From assembly GCA_947561585.1 (NCBI GenBank), contig CANNZV010001621.1, forward strand, positions 62,001-126,000: 64,000 nucleotides of DNA, written 5' to 3'. Under the pieces are notes generated by a model that was given only the letters and a program-made list of their open reading frames with translations, did not search any database and was not told the origin of the DNA. Origin of the DNA: Caprella mutica (Eukaryota; Arthropoda; Malacostraca; Amphipoda; Caprellidae). Shown here piece by piece: positions 60,384-64,000 of this stretch. The first letter of the stretch is position 1; each line of letters begins with the position of its first letter. Both the position numbers and the translations under genes were made by a program.

Positions 60384-62081
60384 TGTCGGACAGTTATGGG
60401 AGAGACGTGAGCCTTAACAAGAGCTCAAAATTAGTAAATACATTTTTTGTATTATTTGATTTTAGTTAAAAACAACCTCGACACAATTTCTCTTCCGATT
60501 TCCAAATTCCCCGCACCAAGATACTTGGTGAAAGTATACTTATATAAAAGGGGCAAGTTCCCTTTATAGAGAGTTCAGTAATAATCTTCAACTCCCGAAA
60601 TTAATACGAGTCAATCGTCGCCTGTACGCCGTCACTCTGTGCAAACTAAATTGTCAATACTCTGTAACTCTAACATTTCGTAGTGAATATAAGTGTGTAT
60701 TGAATTGCGTTTCATTTCTCCTTGCCGTAGTTTTATAGAGAACCACTCAAAACCAAAATAAGAATTCCTAGAAAGTGAATAACACCCAAGTGGGTAGTCT
60801 GATTAGATACCCTAAATATTAATGGCTAAAAGACAATAAGTAACCAAAAAAGCATTAATATATCTGGAACCTCCGGCGGGACCTTATTTTGTGAAATAAA
60901 ATTCTCTATATTACTTACAGCAAGGTTTGATGTTGATGTATTATTATTATAATACAACAGTGAGTGAACAGTGCCAATAAAAAAGTAAAAACACCGCGAC
61001 GTAGCCTCGGGCTATACAGTGTAACACACACGACATCGGCAGGCGCAGAAACCAGTCGACGAGGTCAAGCACCGCTACAGGTCAAAGCATAGCCTCAGGC
61101 AAGACGCTGTATCACACGGCATTGGCAGGCGCAGAAACCAGTTAAGCAGGTCAAGCACCGCGTACAGGTCAAGCACCGCAAGCAACTCGCTTGGGAAGCC
61201 AAGGGAACTGGTAGTCGGCGAATACAGGCGAACCCAGAAGAAGATACTGACACTCCTACACCGCCTAAACAGTAGGTGGTTGACGATACAGGCGAACCCA
61301 GAGGAAGACACTGATACTCCTACACCGTCTACATAGTGGGAAAAGTTCGGGAACGACTGAACCAGTAAGCCGCTAGTTTTAGCGCAATTGAAGTCTCTAA
61401 TTGTGAGCAATAGTAAGCCGCTAGTTTTGGCGCAATTGAAGTCTCTAATTGTGAGCAATAGTAAGCCGCTAGTTTTTAGCGCAATCGAAGCCTCTAAGTG
61501 TGAGCATAGAAAGCCGCTAGCTACGTATAGCGCAAGAAGTCTTTCAATTGGGAGCAGTAATAAGCCGCTGGTAAAGGGAAGCGCATTGTACGTAATACTA
61601 TCAACAACCACTCTTGAGAAGAAAATCTCCGCAGTACATCGAGCTACTAATCAAGAAAACAGCCATCGACGAAGGCAAGCACGCTCCAGGGAACAACCGT
61701 TACAACAAGTAGACGAAGGCGTCACCAGCACTACCCAAGGAGAGAGGAGTCACGACCAACTCAAGTACAGTAGTATCAGAGCAGTCAGTGAGTGAGGTAC
61801 ATAGACAGAGTCTCGAGAAGAGTGAGTACCTTGGAATCAAGAAGCGATCTTCAAGAATTCTTATATTATGTATAGCGTGTAACCATATATACCTTTTTAT
61901 ACCTTTTAAAAACAATTGCTAGTGGAATCGAATAATTATTGTAGCACGTATATTTTTTCTGTTTATTTTATTTTTACATTGTAATTATATTTGTACTAAT
62001 TTCAGCAATAACCATTCCTAATACCTAACTAACCCTTTTTGAGAGTTTAGAGATATTGGCGCGCTAATTAAGTAGAACACC
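60384..62081 (+). mobile_element. Putative 5' LTR and leader of the right-edge retrotransposon
   Basis: A candidate LTR start TGTCGGACAGTTATGG lies at 60384, a TATA box (CTTATATAAAAGG) at about 60539 and AATAAA at about 60893. Downstream come three successive tandem duplications: about 88 bp (61005-61165), about 75 bp (61195-61330) and about 47 bp in four copies (61368-61570, AAGCCGCTAGTTTT / GCGCAATTGAAGTCTC). TGGCGC at 62057 could be part of a primer-binding site, which would make a long LTR. Without the 3' LTR the boundary is unresolved. Frames here are repeat-driven. Confidence 0.5.
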
Positions 62082-63284
62082 ATGTCCGCCACAGAACAGC
62101 GCTCCATCACGGTGCTCGACAACCTACCATTGTTTTGCGGGAAATTAACTGCTAGCGATGGGGCGGGATTAGGTAGTCGGGAAGTGGATGTGCGGTCATT
62201 CTTGCGTCATATTGACGCGCACATCCACGCAAACCGCATCACCGATGATGCGGCCAAGATTAGGCTTCTTAATAGTCGTATAGATCCTCAAAGGGGCGAT
62301 GCGGCAATTCAAATGGCTAATTACGCGGGACGCCAAATCTCTTATGAAGAAGTTTGCGAAGATCTCCTGGAAATATATCCCCAGTTTGAGCGGTCGGAGT
62401 TCCGTGTAGCGGCACGCGGTCTGCTCCGTAACGACATCTCCAATCCTGAAAATGATCTGCCGAAGCTAGAAGCGCAAACCCGTGCCTTAGTGGACGCATA
62501 TCTGGGGAGAAACGATATGAGAGCTCTCCGGATTGGAGCAGGATGTTACCTACAGGACCCCCTAACACAAGACATTGCTGTGGGTCCAGCCGCAGCGGAT
62601 GGGATTGCCAGAGGAGAAATTGCAGCAGGAGGTGCAGGACCAGATAGAAATCCGATTCTTTTAGCGGATGTTTTGCAGAATATGTTGCTGCATTTGTTCA
62701 TAGTGAACGGTCTACAGGAGGATGTCTACAAGCAATTGACAAGGTCATCTAAGTCTACACCGGATAAGAGATCAACGAGAATAACTGCACACGCCATAAA
62801 TTGTGTCAAGAAGGCACACGCCATGGTAGTGGAAACAGCCGCAAAGAAGAAGAACATGCAACCGGAAGTCCTTTACGCACTCCAAACGGAACAAACGAGA
62901 CCAGGAAGGATGGAAAAGAAATGCTACGCGTGCGGTCGACAAGGTCACTTCGCGAAAGAATGTCCCAAAGAAAAAGATTACTGCTCCTTTTGCAGAATCA
63001 AGGGACATAATACTAAAGACTGCAGGAAACGACAGCGAGGTAATGTACAGTATTGTACAAACTGCGAGAAAAACGGACACCAAGACCGACAATGTCGAAA
63101 CCCGTGCAGCAGGTGTAAGAGGCGCGGACACACCAAGATTAACTGCAGGGTCAAACTTGAGAATAAACAAAAATACTCCGATAACGACTATAGGAGAGGA
63201 GATCAGGTACATCACCTAGAAGAACAATCCGAAGAAGATACACCGGATTACTACTACGAACAAAAGGACGAAGAGTCAGAATGA
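62082..63284 (+). CDS. gag: LTR retrotransposon gag with four zinc knuckles
   Basis: 400 codons from an ATG in good context (CACCATGTCC) to UGA at 63282. The N-terminal half is a helical capsid-like region (RSFLRHIDAHIHANRITDDA, AKIRLLNSRID). The C-terminal third has four CX2CX4HX4C knuckles: residues 281-294 (CYACGRQGHFAKEC), 301-314 (CSFCRIKGHNTKDC), 325-338 (CTNCEKNGHQDRQC) and 342-355 (CSRCKRRGHTKINC). The protein ends in an acidic tail. Gag would assemble particles and bind the element RNA. The frame is unbroken, so this copy may be young. The stop is followed at once by an open pol frame in the same register. Likely Ty3/gypsy-related; the exact clade is not determined. Confidence 0.9.
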   Translation: MSATEQRSITVLDNLPLFCGKLTASDGAGLGSREVDVRSFLRHIDAHIHANRITDDAAKIRLLNSRIDPQRGDAAIQMANYAGRQISYEEVCEDLLEIYPQFERSEFRVAARGLLRNDISNPENDLPKLEAQTRALVDAYLGRNDMRALRIGAGCYLQDPLTQDIAVGPAAADGIARGEIAAGGAGPDRNPILLADVLQNMLLHLFIVNGLQEDVYKQLTRSSKSTPDKRSTRITAHAINCVKKAHAMVVETAAKKKNMQPEVLYALQTEQTRPGRMEKKCYACGRQGHFAKECPKEKDYCSFCRIKGHNTKDCRKRQRGNVQYCTNCEKNGHQDRQCRNPCSRCKRRGHTKINCRVKLENKQKYSDNDYRRGDQVHHLEEQSEEDTPDYYYEQKDEESE

Positions 63285-64000
63285 CTAGTTAGTTTATCCA
63301 ATACTACAGAGATAGAGAATAGACTTAAGATCCCCATGATAAAAGTTCAGCTTATCGGTATAAATAAGAGTGAAGAACTAAGCGCTCTAGTAGATAGTGG
63401 AGCTAGCGTCTCCCTAGTAGCTGAAAATATTATAGGAAATTTAGGGGAGCAGGGGAAAATAGAAACTCAAAACAAACGGGTGTACGACGCGCAAGGAAAC
63501 CTAATTCCAATAATAGGAAAGGTGGTGATGTCAATAGAAACACTGAATGGGGAATTAAAAGGAGACTTCCTAGTCTTCAAAGAATTAAATAAGGGAAGTG
63601 TACAAGTCTTATTAGGCATGAATATCCTTAAACATGCCATTGTAAACTTTCCTGAACAGGAATTACAGTTCATAGACAACCAATCAGTAAGTGAAAGAAA
63701 TACTGAAGAAACCGTAACCATGATCATTCAGTCCAAGAAATTATATAATAAGGTACCGGTAAACTCAAGAATAATTATACTGGAAGAAGAGCAGGGAAAG
63801 GAAACGCTCGATAAAAACGAAGAAGAAAACGATCCAAGGATAAAGAACGAAGCTGAAAAGGATACTGGTCGACAGAGAAACGTGAGTATACACCTGAAAG
63901 AGGAACTCACGGTAGCTAAGAATTCAATAAACACAATGCAAGTGAGAATTGCCAATAAGAAGATCAAGGAAAGCGAAGACTTAATTATTTATCACGGAGA
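63285..64000 (+). CDS. pol: LTR retrotransposon pol, protease part, cut by window end
   Basis: Open from the codon after the gag UGA to the end of the window, in the gag frame. It begins LVSLSNTTEI and reaches an aspartic protease site ALVDSGASVSLV at about 63396-63431, then VQVLLGMNIL, typical of retroelement proteases. A long charged linker rich in Glu and Lys follows (about 63770-63960). Reverse transcriptase is expected beyond the window. The first in-frame ATG is at 63339, so separate initiation there is possible but unlikely in this class; readthrough of the UGA is the simpler route. Confidence 0.85.

Noticed and set aside
61075..61611. Minus-strand frame of 178 codons
   Set aside because: Lies over the tandem duplications of the retrotransposon leader and simply translates them in reverse.
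62772..63215. Minus-strand frame of 147 codons
   Set aside because: Antisense shadow of the zinc-knuckle gag gene.

Overview
The window looks like animal nuclear DNA, most probably from an insect. It is AT-rich, its genes are split by GT-AG introns, and long stretches are introns or intergenic DNA filled with tandem repeats and decayed transposons. Three host genes are recognisable by protein similarity: the 3' half of frequenin/NCS-1 (+, 15533-19669), a complete nucleoporin NUP58/p58 gene (+, 48532-55834) and a complete proteasome beta1 subunit gene PSMB6 (-, 57484-55937). The frequenin C-terminal wording is close to insect Frequenin. A large, minisatellite-rich hemipteran genome such as a planthopper would fit, but that species guess is inference only.

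Layout. 1-15500: mostly non-coding, dominated by a series of unrelated minisatellites with units of 18-45 bp (1951-2170, 2471-3312, 4576-5736, 6892-7700, 11140-12275, 12393-14090, 14670-15490), plus two small MITEs and one unassigned candidate exon at 3446-3598. 15533-19669: the last three exons of frequenin. Its introns hold a MITE, a 32-bp minisatellite, and an array that is a tandem multiplication of the exon-intron junction itself. 19670-25640: gene-poor. 25650-32065: a GC-rich 53-bp tandem repeat, a hAT-type MITE, then a 5' half of a Ty3/gypsy retrotransposon on the minus strand. 32728-36095: a decayed mariner, a repeat rich in TGACCT half-sites, a Penelope-like GIY-YIG fragment between inverted repeats, and a gypsy RNase H fragment. 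37485-41900: several non-autonomous DNA transposons, many with clear target-site duplications. 42100-47430: a 5-kb mosaic of short repeats bounded by CCAGTCTGCA-like ends, with outliers at 58360-60000. 48500-57485: NUP58 and PSMB6, convergent, with 102 bp between stop codons and introns carrying hAT, pogo and other MITEs. 59026-59873: a TTAA-flanked element. 60384-64000: the 5' part of an intact-looking LTR retrotransposon whose gag and pol are in one frame, separated by a single UGA in the context UGA-CUAG.

The three host genes do not form one pathway: neuronal calcium sensing, nuclear pore transport and protein degradation. The most notable observations are the tandemly copied 5' splice site in frequenin, the likely programmed stop-codon readthrough in the LTR element at the right edge, and a 33-bp mini-insertion made only of two transposon tips with an 8-bp target-site duplication inside a related element. 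A 440-bp higher-order repeat inside a 20-bp minisatellite and the CCAGTCTGCA-bounded mosaic also stand out. All boundaries were read by eye; no alignment or database search was run.
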